A stretch of DNA of 64,000 nucleotides from positions 38,521 through 102,520 of the forward strand of contig NZ_AUHB01000019.1 of assembly GCF_000422965.1 (NCBI RefSeq), in the 5' to 3' direction. Below the pieces are notes generated by a model, which worked only from the letters and a program-made list of their open reading frames with translations, made no database searches and had not been told where the DNA came from. Positions 26,035-38,936 of this stretch are shown one piece after another (positions within the stretch are counted from its first letter, which is position 1; each line of letters begins with the position of its first letter). The position numbers and the translations under genes were made by a program. This DNA comes from Pleomorphomonas oryzae DSM 16300 (lineage in GTDB: Bacteria > Pseudomonadota > Alphaproteobacteria > Rhizobiales > Pleomorphomonadaceae).

Positions 26035-26985
26035 TCAGCGCATGCGGCCGATCAGGCGGTCGAGCGCCACCGCAGAGATGATCAGTCCGCCCATCACCAC
26101 CAGCTGGTAGAAGGTGGGAACGCGTAGGATGTTGAGACCGTTGTTGATGGTGCCGATGATCAGGCCGCCGATCACCACCGAGGGGATGCGTCCCTTGCCG
26201 CCGAAGAAGCTGGTGCCGCCGATGATCACCGCCGCGATGGCATAGGTCTCGAAGCCGGTGCCGGCCGCCGGCTCTGCGGCGCCGAGACGGGCGATGGACA
26301 GCACGCCGGCAAGACCTGCACAGAGGCCGGAGATCATGAAGACGATCAGCGTATGCAGCTTGACGTCGATGCCCGAATAGAAGGCCGATTCCTTGTTGCC
26401 ACCAACCGCATAGATATTGCGGCCGAGGCGCGTCTTGGCGGTGAAGAACCACAGCACGGCGGCAAACGACAGCGCAAAGATAACAGGCACCGGTACGAAG
26501 CCGACGAAGCCGGTCACCGTATTCACGAAGTCGTAGGAGAAACCGAACACCGGGCTGGCACCGGAGATGATCATCGTTACGCCGCGGAAGATGGCATTGG
26601 TGCCAAGGGTGATGATGAAGGGATGCAGACCGGTGAAGTTGACCAAGAGGCCGTTGATCGCGCCGAGCACCAGGCCGCCACCGACGCCACCGAGCAGGAC
26701 CGCGAGCGTCGGGTCGAAGCCGGCCACCATCAGCTGGGCGGTAATCATGCCGGTCAGCGCCAGGACCGCGCCGACAGACAGGTCGATGCCGGCGATCAGG
26801 ATCGGGAAGAACTCGCCGAGCGCGATCATGATGGTGATCGAACTCTGCAGGAAGATCTGCACGATGTTTTCGGGGCGGGTGAAATAAGTGGGGGACAGGG
26901 CGCTGAACAGCACCACGATCACCAGGAGGATGCAGAGCGTCCCGTAGATGTCCCAGAGTTTGCCAAGTTTCACGCGCTGGCTCAT
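26035..26985 (-). CDS. alsC: D-allose ABC transporter permease
   Basis: The 316-residue inner-membrane permease belongs to the CUT2 (RbsC) family. It has about eight to ten hydrophobic segments, GVLSIARLGAAEPAAGTGFE as the cytoplasmic loop, and AVIIGGTSFFGGKGRIPSV. It works as a homodimer with AlsA and AlsB. Its ATG overlaps the alsA stop by four bases. Confidence 0.94.
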   Translation of the reverse strand: MSQRVKLGKLWDIYGTLCILLVIVVLFSALSPTYFTRPENIVQIFLQSSITIMIALGEFFPILIAGIDLSVGAVLALTGMITAQLMVAGFDPTLAVLLGGVGGGLVLGAINGLLVNFTGLHPFIITLGTNAIFRGVTMIISGASPVFGFSYDFVNTVTGFVGFVPVPVIFALSFAAVLWFFTAKTRLGRNIYAVGGNKESAFYSGIDVKLHTLIVFMISGLCAGLAGVLSIARLGAAEPAAGTGFETYAIAAVIIGGTSFFGGKGRIPSVVIGGLIIGTINNGLNILRVPTFYQLVVMGGLIISAVALDRLIGRMR

Positions 26986-28556
26986 TTGCCGTCCCTCATT
27001 GCGACGCTCAGAATGGACTCCTCGGTTGCCGTGGCACCGTCGAGGACGTCCATGATGCGACCGTTGCGGAACACAGCGACGCGGTCGCAGACGGCCAGGA
27101 TTTCGGGGAGTTCGGACGACACCATGATCACCGCCTTGCCGGCGTTGGCGAGCGTCCGAATGATTTCGTGGATCTGCGACTTGGCGCCGACGTCAATGCC
27201 GCGAGTCGGTTCGTCGAAGATGATCACCGAGGGAGCGATCGACATCCACTTGCCGACCAGCACCTTCTGCTGATTGCCACCGGAGAGCTCCAGAATGCTC
27301 TGGTCGATGCCGGCGCAGCGGATGGAGAGCTGCTTGCGCTGCTCTTCGGCGGTGACGCGCTCGGCCTTGCGATCGACGAGCCCCCAGGTGCCACGCAACG
27401 GCGCATCCTTCACCGACTTGGTAACGGCGATGTTGCCTTCGATGGTGAAGTTGGGGGTGAAGCCGGTCTGGCGGCGGTTTTCGGTGAGATAGGCCATGCC
27501 CGACTTCACCGCCTCCACAGGGTTCTTCGGCGTGATGTCGGCGCCGTTGAGGAAGATCTTGCCGGCGGCGCGCGGTTCGGCGCCGAACAGGCAGTTCATC
27601 AGGTCGGTTCGTCCGGAGCCGACCAGGCCGGCAAAGCCCAGTACTTCGCCATGGTGCACTTCGAAGCTGACGTCGCGGACGCGCTTGCGATCGGCACTGG
27701 TGACGTTTTCGACCTTCAGCACCGGCATCGAGGTGCGATCGATCGCCCCCTCCGCCAGGAAGCGCTGCTTGACCACGCGCCCGACCATCATGCGGACGAG
27801 GTCGTCATTGGTGAAGTCGGCAATGCGGCCGTGACCGGTGGAGACGCCATCCTTCAGCACCGAGAACGAGTCGCCGATTTCGCGCACTTCGTCGAGCTTG
27901 TGGGAAATGAACAGAACGGCGGTCCCTTCGGCTTTGAGCTGGCGGACGAGGGCGAACAACCGCTCGGTTTCCACCGAAGTCAGCGACGACGTCGGCTCGT
28001 CCATGATGAGCACGCGGACGTTCTTCATCAGCGACTTGGCAATCTCGATGATCTGGCGGTGGGCGATCGGCATTTCGCCGACGGGCTTATGAAGGTCCAG
28101 TCCGCCGAGACCCAGCCGGCCAATGATCGACTGCGCTTCCGCTTCCATCAACTTCCAGTCGACCATGGGGACGCCGAGGCGGCGTTTCACCGGCAGGCGG
28201 CCGACAAACAGGTTTTCCAGCGCCGAAAGCTCGTTGATGACGGAGAGTTCCTGATAGATGATCGAAATACCGGCCTCGCTGGCCTGGCGCGGCGTCACCA
28301 GCGAATGCGAAACACCGTCCAGCACGATGTCGCCGCCGGTCGGCTCGTGGATGCCGGTCAGGATCTTCATCAGCGTCGATTTGCCGGCGCCGTTTTCGCC
28401 GAGCAGGACGTGCACCTCGCCGGGGCGGATGTCGAGATTGACACCTTTGAGCACCGATACGTTGTTGAAATGCTTCTCGATGCCGACCATGCGGACGATC
28501 GGGGCGACCGCTTCGGTGCCGGCCGGGCCAGCGGTGTTCGGAGCCAGATTTGACAT
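26982..28556 (-). CDS. alsA: D-allose ABC transporter, tandem ATP-binding protein
   Basis: The 524-residue protein has two ATPase halves typical of CUT2 importers. The first has Walker A LGENGAGKST (about residue 55), signature-region EMPIAHRQIIEIAK and Walker B VLIMDEPTSSL. The second has the degenerate Walker A GLVGSGRTD, signature LSGGNQQKVLVG and FDEPTRGIDVGAK. The ATG at 28556 follows GAGATCGAC; a start 15 codons earlier has no ribosome site. It is coupled to alsC by overlap and follows alsB after a 235-base gap with a hairpin. Confidence 0.94.
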   Translation of the reverse strand: MSNLAPNTAGPAGTEAVAPIVRMVGIEKHFNNVSVLKGVNLDIRPGEVHVLLGENGAGKSTLMKILTGIHEPTGGDIVLDGVSHSLVTPRQASEAGISIIYQELSVINELSALENLFVGRLPVKRRLGVPMVDWKLMEAEAQSIIGRLGLGGLDLHKPVGEMPIAHRQIIEIAKSLMKNVRVLIMDEPTSSLTSVETERLFALVRQLKAEGTAVLFISHKLDEVREIGDSFSVLKDGVSTGHGRIADFTNDDLVRMMVGRVVKQRFLAEGAIDRTSMPVLKVENVTSADRKRVRDVSFEVHHGEVLGFAGLVGSGRTDLMNCLFGAEPRAAGKIFLNGADITPKNPVEAVKSGMAYLTENRRQTGFTPNFTIEGNIAVTKSVKDAPLRGTWGLVDRKAERVTAEEQRKQLSIRCAGIDQSILELSGGNQQKVLVGKWMSIAPSVIIFDEPTRGIDVGAKSQIHEIIRTLANAGKAVIMVSSELPEILAVCDRVAVFRNGRIMDVLDGATATEESILSVAMRDGK

Positions 28557-28704
28557 GTCGATCTCGCTTAGGTCGTCCGATCGGATGGCTGTCCAAAGCA
28601 TCCGCCCGAGCGCCTGCGGGACGCTTCGGTAAAGGCGGGTGCGTGAAAGCGAAGGGAGACAGCAAAAGCCCGTCTCAGGTCGAGCGGCTCTTGCTCAAGA
28701 AATC

Positions 28705-28736
28705 GTCCGGCGCGCCGGGGGAGTGACACGCCGGAC
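28705..28736 (-). terminator. Intercistronic hairpin between alsB and alsA
   Basis: An 8-bp stem (GTCCGGCG at 28705-28712 with CGCCGGAC at 28729-28736) lies in the gap after the binding-protein gene. No T-run follows. Confidence 0.55.
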
Positions 28737-28791
28737 GGAGGAGGAGGGAGGCGGCCGCATGCGCGACGGCTGCCTCGCCTCGGTCAAGGCA

Positions 28792-29730
28792 TCACTTGGT
28801 GACGAGAACCGAATCCACAGCGACAAACTTGGGCTCGGTGCCAACCGGCGTCAGCTTGCCAGCCTTGACGGCATTGACCAGCAGTTCGAGGCTGGTAGCG
28901 CCGACCTTGGCCGGGTCCTGGGCGACAGTGGCGGTCAGGCGGCCGGCGGCCACCATCTCGCGGGCTTCCGGAGCACCATCGGTGCCGACCACCAGCACCT
29001 TGCCGGCCTTGCCGGCGTTCTGCACCGCCTGCATGACGCCGAGCGCCATGGTGTCGTTGGCGCAGTAGAAGGCCTTCAGGTCGGGCGACGACTGCAGGAT
29101 GTTGGTGGCGACGTCGAGCGCCTTCAGACGATCCCAGTCAGCCGGCTGGCTGGCGACGAGCTTGACGTTCGAGGTGGCTTCGAAGGCCGCCTTGGCGCCG
29201 TCATGGCGAGCCTGACCGGAAGCGTTGCCGGCCTTGCCCTCGACGATGGCGACTTCGCCGCCCTCGGCGCCGAGCTTCTCGATGATGAACTTGGCGCCCT
29301 TCTCACCGACCTTGACGTTGTCGGTGGTGACGAAAGCTTCGACGTTAGCACCAGCAGCCTCGAGGGCCTTCATATCAACCTTCTCGTCGATGTTGACGAT
29401 CGGCTTGCCCTTCTTGTAGGCGGCGGCGGCCGGGTTGACTAGGTTGACCGGCGACAGCGGCGCGAAGCCAAAGCCCTTGTAGTCGCGGTTCAGCATGTCC
29501 TCAAACAGCTGCAGCTGAGACTGGAAATCCTCTTCCGACGGCGAGGCGACGATGTCGACCTCGACGCCGAGCTCCTTGGCCTTGGCCTCGATGCCGTCCT
29601 TCATCTGCACCCAGAACGGGTTGGACAGCGTCTTGAGGACGATGGCGTAGTCGGCGGCCATGGCGCTGGCGGAAAAGCCAAGCATACCGGCAGCGGCGAC
29701 GGTCGCAATGAGCAAGCCTCTGATTTTCAT
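28792..29730 (-). CDS. alsB: D-allose-binding periplasmic protein
   Basis: The 312-residue exported protein has a signal peptide ending SASAMA near residue 25. The ribose/allose-binding fold shows the start YAIVLKTLSNPFWVQMKDG and the ligand-region segments FAPLSPVNLVNPAAAAY and FYCANDTMALGVMQA. It is the first transporter gene of the als operon. Its ATG overlaps the regulator stop by four bases, so regulator and binding protein are co-translated. Confidence 0.94.
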   Translation of the reverse strand: MKIRGLLIATVAAAGMLGFSASAMAADYAIVLKTLSNPFWVQMKDGIEAKAKELGVEVDIVASPSEEDFQSQLQLFEDMLNRDYKGFGFAPLSPVNLVNPAAAAYKKGKPIVNIDEKVDMKALEAAGANVEAFVTTDNVKVGEKGAKFIIEKLGAEGGEVAIVEGKAGNASGQARHDGAKAAFEATSNVKLVASQPADWDRLKALDVATNILQSSPDLKAFYCANDTMALGVMQAVQNAGKAGKVLVVGTDGAPEAREMVAAGRLTATVAQDPAKVGATSLELLVNAVKAGKLTPVGTEPKFVAVDSVLVTK

Positions 29731-30725
29731 AACTCCACCCTTTTCCTTGCGGTTTCCTTCGCCGGCTGAACGCCGTCCGGCGAATTTTTGTCAGCGCGGG
29801 GCGTGCCGCGTCTTTCGGTCCGGCCGCGGTCGTTCGTCGAATAGACGGCGACCGAGGTCAGCACCTTGTTCAGGTTCCGCTCGGCGGTTTCGTAGTCCTC
29901 ACGCGCCAGGCAGATGAACATCGTGTCGAGGATGGCGAGCTGGGCGATGCGGGCAGCGGCGTTCTGGCCCATCAACGGGGCTTCTTTGGCCGGGGCGCAC
30001 AGCACGACATCCGAGTTGCGGGCTAGCGTCGAAGCGATCGAATTGGTGATGGTGATCACCTTGGCACCGGAGGCGCGAGCGACTTCCGCGCCGAGGATCA
30101 CGTCCTTGGATTCACCCGAGTGCGACACCACCAATGCCGCATCGCCCTCTTCCAGAAGGCTCGCCGACATGGCGATCAGGTGAGCGTCGGAAAAGACGCT
30201 CGAGCGGATGCCGATCCTCAGGAACTTGTGGGAAGCGTCGGCGCAAACGGTGGCCGAACCGCCGACGCCGTAGAGGTCGCGGTGACGCGCCTTGATGAAG
30301 ATACGCGACGCCTCGGCGATCGCGTCGATGTCGAGAATGCTCTCCACCTCCTCGAGTGCCGAACGCTCGGTGGCGAACACCTTGCGGACGATCTGCGGGA
30401 TGGTGTCCTCCCGCTTGAGCTCCTCGTCGATCTCCACCCGGAGATTGGCATAATAGGCCATCAGGTCGGCGCGCAGCTCCTTGAAGCCGCCGTAGCCCAG
30501 CCGGCGCGACACCTTGACGACCATGGCTTCCGAAATACCCAGAGCGGCGGCGACTTCACCGATCTTTGGACCATTCGTCAAATTTCCGCGTTCCAGCAAC
30601 CAGAGGGCAACGTTCTGCTCCCCTTGGGATAGCGCAGGTAGCAACATGCGAATATGCGCCGCTGCCGCCATAGGGTCGCGGGTTCCGCTCTCTTTGTGGT
30701 GGCCGGCTCGCTCCCTGCCTGTCAT
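29727..30725 (-). CDS. alsR: RpiR-family regulator of the allose operon
   Basis: The 332-residue regulator has an N-terminal RpiR helix-turn-helix (GNLTNGPKIGEVAAALGISE, then VKVSRRLGYGGFKELR). A SIS phosphosugar-binding domain follows with YGVGGSATVCAD and LVVSHSGESKDVI, which would sense a sugar phosphate. It lies first in the operon, as in E. coli, where AlsR represses als and rpiB. The ATG at 30725 has GAGG about ten bases upstream; the ATG at 30671 is the alternative. The tail after residue 295 is basic and low in complexity. Confidence 0.9.
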   Translation of the reverse strand: MTGRERAGHHKESGTRDPMAAAAHIRMLLPALSQGEQNVALWLLERGNLTNGPKIGEVAAALGISEAMVVKVSRRLGYGGFKELRADLMAYYANLRVEIDEELKREDTIPQIVRKVFATERSALEEVESILDIDAIAEASRIFIKARHRDLYGVGGSATVCADASHKFLRIGIRSSVFSDAHLIAMSASLLEEGDAALVVSHSGESKDVILGAEVARASGAKVITITNSIASTLARNSDVVLCAPAKEAPLMGQNAAARIAQLAILDTMFICLAREDYETAERNLNKVLTSVAVYSTNDRGRTERRGTPRADKNSPDGVQPAKETARKRVEL

Positions 30726-30772
30726 GCTGTTGCATCCTCGCTCGCTTGCCGTCCTCGTGCGTGATGAGGCAA

Positions 30773-30803
30773 ACTTTACGAAAGTGACGCATGGATGTAA
30801 AGT
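30773..30803 (-). promoter_or_regulatory. Inverted repeat upstream of alsR, candidate operator
   Basis: ACTTTAC (30773-30779) and GTAAAGT (30797-30803) are exact inverted arms with 17 bases between them, 48-78 bases upstream of the alsR start. Position and symmetry fit an RpiR-dimer operator controlling the als operon. Confidence 0.5.
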
Positions 30804-31020
30804 GCAAACCGACCGGTCCTTTTGGCCTGGTGTTTATACTTATGGATGATTGAGGCGCGCGATCGTGCGTCCAGCCGGCCACCGGTCAGGGCGCACCCGC
30901 TTGGGTTTGATGAGTGGATGGGAGAGGAAGGATCAGCCCGCCGAGATGATCAGTTCGGTCTTTGGCTGCTGAAAGATTCTGGTCGAGAGCCGCCGCAATT
31001 GGCGCTTGGCTTGCCGAGGC

Positions 31021-31041
31021 GGCCCCGGAAATTCCGGGGCC
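31021..31041 (-). terminator. Hairpin downstream of katG
   Basis: GGCCCCGG and CCGGGGCC face each other around AAATT, 13 bases after the katG stop on the minus strand. There is no T-run, so factor-independent termination is not assured. Confidence 0.55.
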
Positions 31042-31053
31042 GACTGTTTTCCG

Positions 31054-34903
<3,850 letters not shown>

Positions 34904-34921
34904 CCAGCCGCGCTAGCACTG

Positions 34922-36445
34922 TTACAGCACCTCGTTGAGGAAGCGCTGGAGGCGCGGGCTGTTTGGCCGGTCGAAGATATCATCGGGCGCACCGGCCTCG
35001 ACGATGCGCCCCTCATCCATGAAGATCACCTGATCGGCGACCTTGCGGGCAAAGCCCATCTCGTGGGTGACCACCACCATGGTCATGCCGCGCTGGCCGA
35101 GATCGGACATCAGATTGAGCACGCCTTTGACCAATTCCGGATCGAGGGCACTGGTCACCTCGTCGAACAGGATTACCTCCGGCGCCATGGCCAGCGCTCT
35201 TGCAATGGCAACGCGCTGCTGCTGACCGCCCGAGAGGCTGCTGGGGCGGTGGTCCATGCGGCTCGCCAAGCCGACGTCGGAAAGCCGCGCCTCGGCGATC
35301 CGCCGCGCTTCGGCCGGCGGCATCTTCTTCACCTTGGTGAGCGCCAGCATGACGTTCTCGAGCGCAGTATGGTCCGGGAACAGGTTGAACTGCTGGAACA
35401 CCATGCCGACGCGCCGGCGCAGCGTTTCGGGCTTCATGGCAAGGATCGACGCGCCGTCGATCATCACGTCGCCGGCTTTCAGCTCCACCAGCCGATTGAG
35501 ACAGCGCAGCAGCGTCGACTTGCCGGAACCCGACGGACCGATGATGCAGGTCACCGTGCCGGCCTTCACGTCGAGGTCGATGTCCCGGAGGACCTCAAGA
35601 TCGCCATAGGCCATGCCGAGGCCGCGTACCGTCAGGCTGCCCCCCTTGAAGGTCGGCAATTTCTCAGCCGTATTTTTCGCCGAGCCGACACTGCCCTGCA
35701 ACTCGCCGACCTCCTCGAGGCCGGAGACCAGAGTTATCGGCCGCCGACCGGTGCGCAGCCGGTTGTCGACGTAGTTGACGAGATGGGTGAGCGGCACGGT
35801 GATGATGAGATAGAAGACACCGGCGAGCAGGAGTGGCGACAGGTTGCCAGTTACCACCGCTTGATCCTGGCCGACGCGGAAGATCTCGCGCTCGGAGGCG
35901 AGCAGGCCGAGAAAGTAGACGAGGCTCGAATCCTTGACGTTGCCGATGAACTGATTGACCAGCGCCGGCAGCACGCGGCGGATGCCCTGGGGAATGACGA
36001 TGAGACGCATGCCCTGCCCATAGCTCATGGACAGTGCCCGACAGGCTTCCATTTGGCCGCGCTCGACGCTCTGGATGCCTGAGCGGAAGATCTCGCCGAT
36101 ATAGGCGCCGGCGATCAAGCTGAGTGCAATGATTCCAAGCGGATAGGGGGAGGGGCCGAAGATCTGGCGACCGATGCGGGCAAAGCCCTGGCCGATGATC
36201 AGGATGGTCAGAATGGCTGGCAGACCACGAAAGATGTCGGTGTAGAGGCGGGCTGGCAACCGTACCCAACTCGACCGGGAAATGCCCATCACCGCGAGAA
36301 CGATACCGACCAGCACGCCGAGAATCGTCGAGGCGAAGGCGAGGATGAGCGTATTCTTGAGACCGATGAACAGCATGTTCGGCAACACGGCCGCCATCGC
36401 ATCGAAATCCAGAAAGCTGCGACGAACGTTCTCGAACCATTCCAT
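34922..36445 (-). CDS. Polar amino acid-type ABC transporter, permease-ATPase fusion
   Basis: A single 507-residue chain joins an inner-membrane permease (residues about 1-235) of the HisM/GlnP family, with coupling loop [20 protein letters not shown], to a GlnQ-type ATPase (about 265-507). The ATPase half has Walker [10 protein letters not shown], signature [14 protein letters not shown], Walker [15 protein letters not shown] and the H-loop [10 protein letters not shown]. Most family members use separate subunits. Fusion into one chain lets a homodimer form the whole core. The gene follows the binding-protein gene. Nearby FrlB- and FrlD-like genes suggest a glycated amino acid or opine-like cargo; this is inference. 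Confidence 0.92.
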   Translation of the reverse strand: MEWFENVRRSFLDFDAMAAVLPNMLFIGLKNTLILAFASTILGVLVGIVLAVMGISRSSWVRLPARLYTDIFRGLPAILTILIIGQGFARIGRQIFGPSPYPLGIIALSLIAGAYIGEIFRSGIQSVERGQMEACRALSMSYGQGMRLIVIPQGIRRVLPALVNQFIGNVKDSSLVYFLGLLASEREIFRVGQDQAVVTGNLSPLLLAGVFYLIITVPLTHLVNYVDNRLRTGRRPITLVSGLEEVGELQGSVGSAKNTAEKLPTFKGGSLTVRGLGMAYGDLEVLRDIDLDVKAGTVTCIIGPSGSGKSTLLRCLNRLVELKAGDVMIDGASILAMKPETLRRRVGMVFQQFNLFPDHTALENVMLALTKVKKMPPAEARRIAEARLSDVGLASRMDHRPSSLSGGQQQRVAIARALAMAPEVILFDEVTSALDPELVKGVLNLMSDLGQRGMTMVVVTHEMGFARKVADQVIFMDEGRIVEAGAPDDIFDRPNSPRLQRFLNEVL

Positions 36446-36567
36446 TAGGGAAGACTTTCCAAGTCGGCTGCTGAGCGAGACAAAAGAAACCGGGCACGCG
36501 AGGGAGCGTCCCGGTCAAGGGGCCGTCCGGCAGGGGGGCATGGACGGCTTTCACAGGGACCTGTCGC

Positions 36568-36592
36568 CGCGCCCGGAACGATGCCGGGCGCG
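36568..36592 (-). terminator. Intercistronic hairpin after the amino-acid-type binding-protein gene
   Basis: A perfect 9-bp stem (CGCGCCCGG at 36568-36576 with CCGGGCGCG at 36584-36592) lies 10 bases after the binding-protein stop. No T-run follows. Confidence 0.6.
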
Positions 36593-36601
36593 GAGGTCGT
36601 T

Positions 36602-37435
36602 TTATTTCTTCGACGGCAGGTACTGGTCGGGCATCGGCGAACCGGGGAACCACTTCTGGTAAAGGTCGCGCCAGGTGCCGTCTTCCATCGCGGCATGCAG
36701 GTTCTTGTTGAGCGCCTCCCGGAAGGCGTCGTTGCCCTTGCGGACGACAAAGCCGGCCGGCGCGTCGAAGGACGGGATATTCACGGCGAGCTTCAGCGCC
36801 GGATAGGTCTCGCCATACTGCTTGGCTGCTTCATAATCGAGGAAGTGAGCGTCGACCGTGCCGTTGTTGAGACCGGAGACGGCCGAGTTGTTGTCAGGGA
36901 ACTTCACGATGTCCGAACTGGTGAAGTTCTTCTCGGCGTAGATCTCCTGCAGGGTGCCCTGCACAACGCCGAGGCGCTTGCCTTTGAGACCTTCCGGCGT
37001 GGTGATCGAAGCGTCCGGGGTCAACACGGTCAGGTAGCCGGCGAGATAACCATCTGAGAAATCCACGTTCTTCTTGCGGGCCTCGGTGGTGCCGATGGCG
37101 GCAACTGCCACGTCGAAGCGGCCGTTGGCCACCGATGGCATCAGGGCCGAGAAGTCCTGGCCGGTGAAGGTGACGTGATTTTTGTCGAAGCCCATGCGCG
37201 AAACGACGTTGAGGAAGAACTCGAGGTCGAAGCCGCTGAACTGGCCGTTGGCATCAACAAAAGCATAGGGTTTGGAGTCCCCCATCGTGCCAACGCTGAT
37301 GGTCGTGGGGTCGATCAGACCATAGGGATTGTCGCCGGCGGCCGCGGCTGCTGAAACGCCGCTAGCGGCAAGAGCGGCCACAAGACCAAAACTGCGAATC
37401 TGGCGGCCCAACCCTTTCATTGCACTGCTGATCAT
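36602..37435 (-). CDS. Family 3 extracellular solute-binding protein (polar amino acid/opine type)
   Basis: The 277-residue exported protein has a signal peptide ending around [10 protein letters not shown] (residue about 33). The family 3 fold shows [36 protein letters not shown], the [18 protein letters not shown] stretch and [16 protein letters not shown]. The ATG at 37435 has AAGGAG eight bases upstream. It feeds the permease-ATPase fusion. Family 3 proteins bind polar amino acids and, in rhizobia and agrobacteria, fructosyl-amino acids and opines. Confidence 0.92.
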   Translation of the reverse strand: MISSAMKGLGRQIRSFGLVAALAASGVSAAAAAGDNPYGLIDPTTISVGTMGDSKPYAFVDANGQFSGFDLEFFLNVVSRMGFDKNHVTFTGQDFSALMPSVANGRFDVAVAAIGTTEARKKNVDFSDGYLAGYLTVLTPDASITTPEGLKGKRLGVVQGTLQEIYAEKNFTSSDIVKFPDNNSAVSGLNNGTVDAHFLDYEAAKQYGETYPALKLAVNIPSFDAPAGFVVRKGNDAFREALNKNLHAAMEDGTWRDLYQKWFPGSPMPDQYLPSKK

Positions 37436-37720
37436 GTGCTGTTCTCCTTGTTGTTGTGCTTGCTATCGTCTGTTTCCGCCCTGTCGTTGCGTGGCGGCGG
37501 CAACCCTCGTTCCGAACGGATGCCCTGCTAGACCCCCGTTTGGATTTCTTCGAATGGCGAAGTAAAAGTCGTTCAACCTCGCCAGAGCAAGTTTCCACAC
37601 CGCATCGTATCCCCGTGACGCGGAGGTAGAACCTTTGATTGTCGTTTCCAGGCGGTCGATGTTGGCTTCACCATGTTCGACACACTTGTTTTCATCGTTT
37701 CATCCGGTCACGATGTAGTG

Positions 37721-37734
37721 TGAGACCGGTCTCA
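37721..37734. promoter_or_regulatory. Perfect 14-bp palindrome, LacI-type operator candidate
   Basis: TGAGACCGGTCTCA is fully self-complementary with a central CG pair, the usual form of LacI-family operators. It lies 58 bases upstream of the LacI start. Confidence 0.5.
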
Positions 37735-37753
37735 GTTCGGAGGTTATTGCGAC

Positions 37754-37770
37754 ATTGACGTGACGTCAAT
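37754..37770. promoter_or_regulatory. Perfect 17-base palindrome containing TGACGTCA
   Basis: ATTGACGT and ACGTCAAT flank a single G. The core TGACGTCA (37761-37768) recurs in the palindrome upstream of the deglycase gene at 40868-40881. This suggests one regulator, probably the GntR protein at 41054, acts on both. Confidence 0.5.
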
Positions 37771-37774
37771 CGCT

Positions 37775-37788
37775 ATGTAGTGCTACAT
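37775..37788. promoter_or_regulatory. ATGTAG-CTACAT inverted repeat next to the LacI start
   Basis: ATGTAG and CTACAT are separated by TG, four bases before the ATG of the LacI gene. The same ATGTAGTG occurs once more at 37713-37720, beside the 14-bp palindrome. Confidence 0.35.
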
Positions 37789-37791
37789 CTC

Positions 37792-38880
37792 ATGGATAGG
37801 AAAACTTCTCCCTTTCGCCCCGTGACGGTGGCCGACGTGGCGCGACGCGCCGAGGTCTCCAAGGCCACCGCGGCCCGTGTGCTCGGTGGTTACGGCCCGG
37901 TCAGCGAAGAGGTGAAGTTGCGCGTCCAGGCGGCCGCCAAGGCGCTCGATTACCGGCCCAACGAACTGGCGCGCTCGGTAAGCACCGGCAAGTCCGGTAC
38001 CATCGGCATCGTGGTGGGCGATATCGAAAACGCCTTCTTCGGCATTGCGGTGCGCAGTATTTCCGACACGGCTCACCGGCACGGCTTCAACGTTATTCTC
38101 GCCAACTCGGGCGAAGAGGTGGAAGCGGAGAAGGCGGCGCTCAAGGTGCTGGTCGGCAAGCGGGTCGACGGTCTGATCGTCACACCCGCCGACAACCGCA
38201 ACGTTGCTCATCTCCGGGATATCGTCCGGTCGCGTCGCCCGCTGGTGCTGTTCGACCGGCCGATCGACGGCCTTGCCGCCGACGTGGTGGCCACCGACGA
38301 CCGCGACGCAGCTTTCGCTGCCACGATGCGTCTGATCGAGGCCGGTCATCGGCGTCTGGCCTACGTTACAGCGCTCAATGCGGAGCCGCCGGTGTTTACC
38401 GGACCGGAACAGCTCTACACCTCCTCGGTCAAGGCGCGCATCGACGGCTTTCTCGCTGCTTGCCATGCCGCCGGCATCGAGGCGCCCGAGCGTGGCGTCT
38501 GCCTCGCCGGCAACGCCACTGCCGGCCTGCAGCGTGCATCGGTCGAGCGGCTGCTGTCGGCTGTCGAACCACCGACGGCCATCCTGGCGTCGGACAGTCT
38601 GGTTGCCTTCGAAATCTTCAAGGCAATGCAGGCGCGCAGCCTGCGCATCCCCGACGATCTGTCGTTGGTTTCCTTCTATGACGCCGAGTGGACGTCGGTG
38701 ACGACGCCGCCGATCAGCGTCATCGACCAGCCGGTCTATGATATGGGCACCCAGGCGGCCGAATTGCTGATCGCCCGTATCAACGGCGAGACGCTGCCCG
38801 CTCGCCATTGCGTGTTGCCCACCCGCTTTATCGAGCGGGGCTCGATCGGCGTGCCACGTTCCATGATGGCGACCACCTGA
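37792..38880 (+). CDS. LacI-family transcriptional regulator
   Basis: The roughly 362-residue regulator has the HTH VTVADVARRAEVSKATAARV, hinge and sugar-binding domain (GIVVGDIENAFFGIAVRS, DGLIVTPADNRN, ILASDSLVAFEIFKAM). The start is the ATG at 37792; there is no strong ribosome site, and GTG 37780 is an alternative. It is divergent from the amino-acid-type transporter and convergent with the PfkB kinase gene, so it most likely controls the transporter genes. The palindromes just upstream are candidate sites. Confidence 0.88.
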   Translation: MDRKTSPFRPVTVADVARRAEVSKATAARVLGGYGPVSEEVKLRVQAAAKALDYRPNELARSVSTGKSGTIGIVVGDIENAFFGIAVRSISDTAHRHGFNVILANSGEEVEAEKAALKVLVGKRVDGLIVTPADNRNVAHLRDIVRSRRPLVLFDRPIDGLAADVVATDDRDAAFAATMRLIEAGHRRLAYVTALNAEPPVFTGPEQLYTSSVKARIDGFLAACHAAGIEAPERGVCLAGNATAGLQRASVERLLSAVEPPTAILASDSLVAFEIFKAMQARSLRIPDDLSLVSFYDAEWTSVTTPPISVIDQPVYDMGTQAAELLIARINGETLPARHCVLPTRFIERGSIGVPRSMMATT

Positions 38881-38936
38881 CCGTTGCCGGTTCAGCGCCG
38901 GATATGGTTGGTGGGGCGTCCTCATGGCAGGCAGCC

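Larger units (their letters stand above)
30726..31053. other. Intergenic region between alsR and katG
   Basis: This 328-base gap holds the als promoter region with an inverted repeat (30773-30803) and the hairpin after katG (31021-31041). I see no gene in it. Confidence 0.6.
37436..37791. other. Divergent regulatory region with three palindromes
   Basis: This 356-base gap separates the binding-protein gene (minus) from the LacI gene (plus). It contains palindromes at 37721-37734, 37754-37770 and 37775-37788 and no gene that I recognise. Confidence 0.6.
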
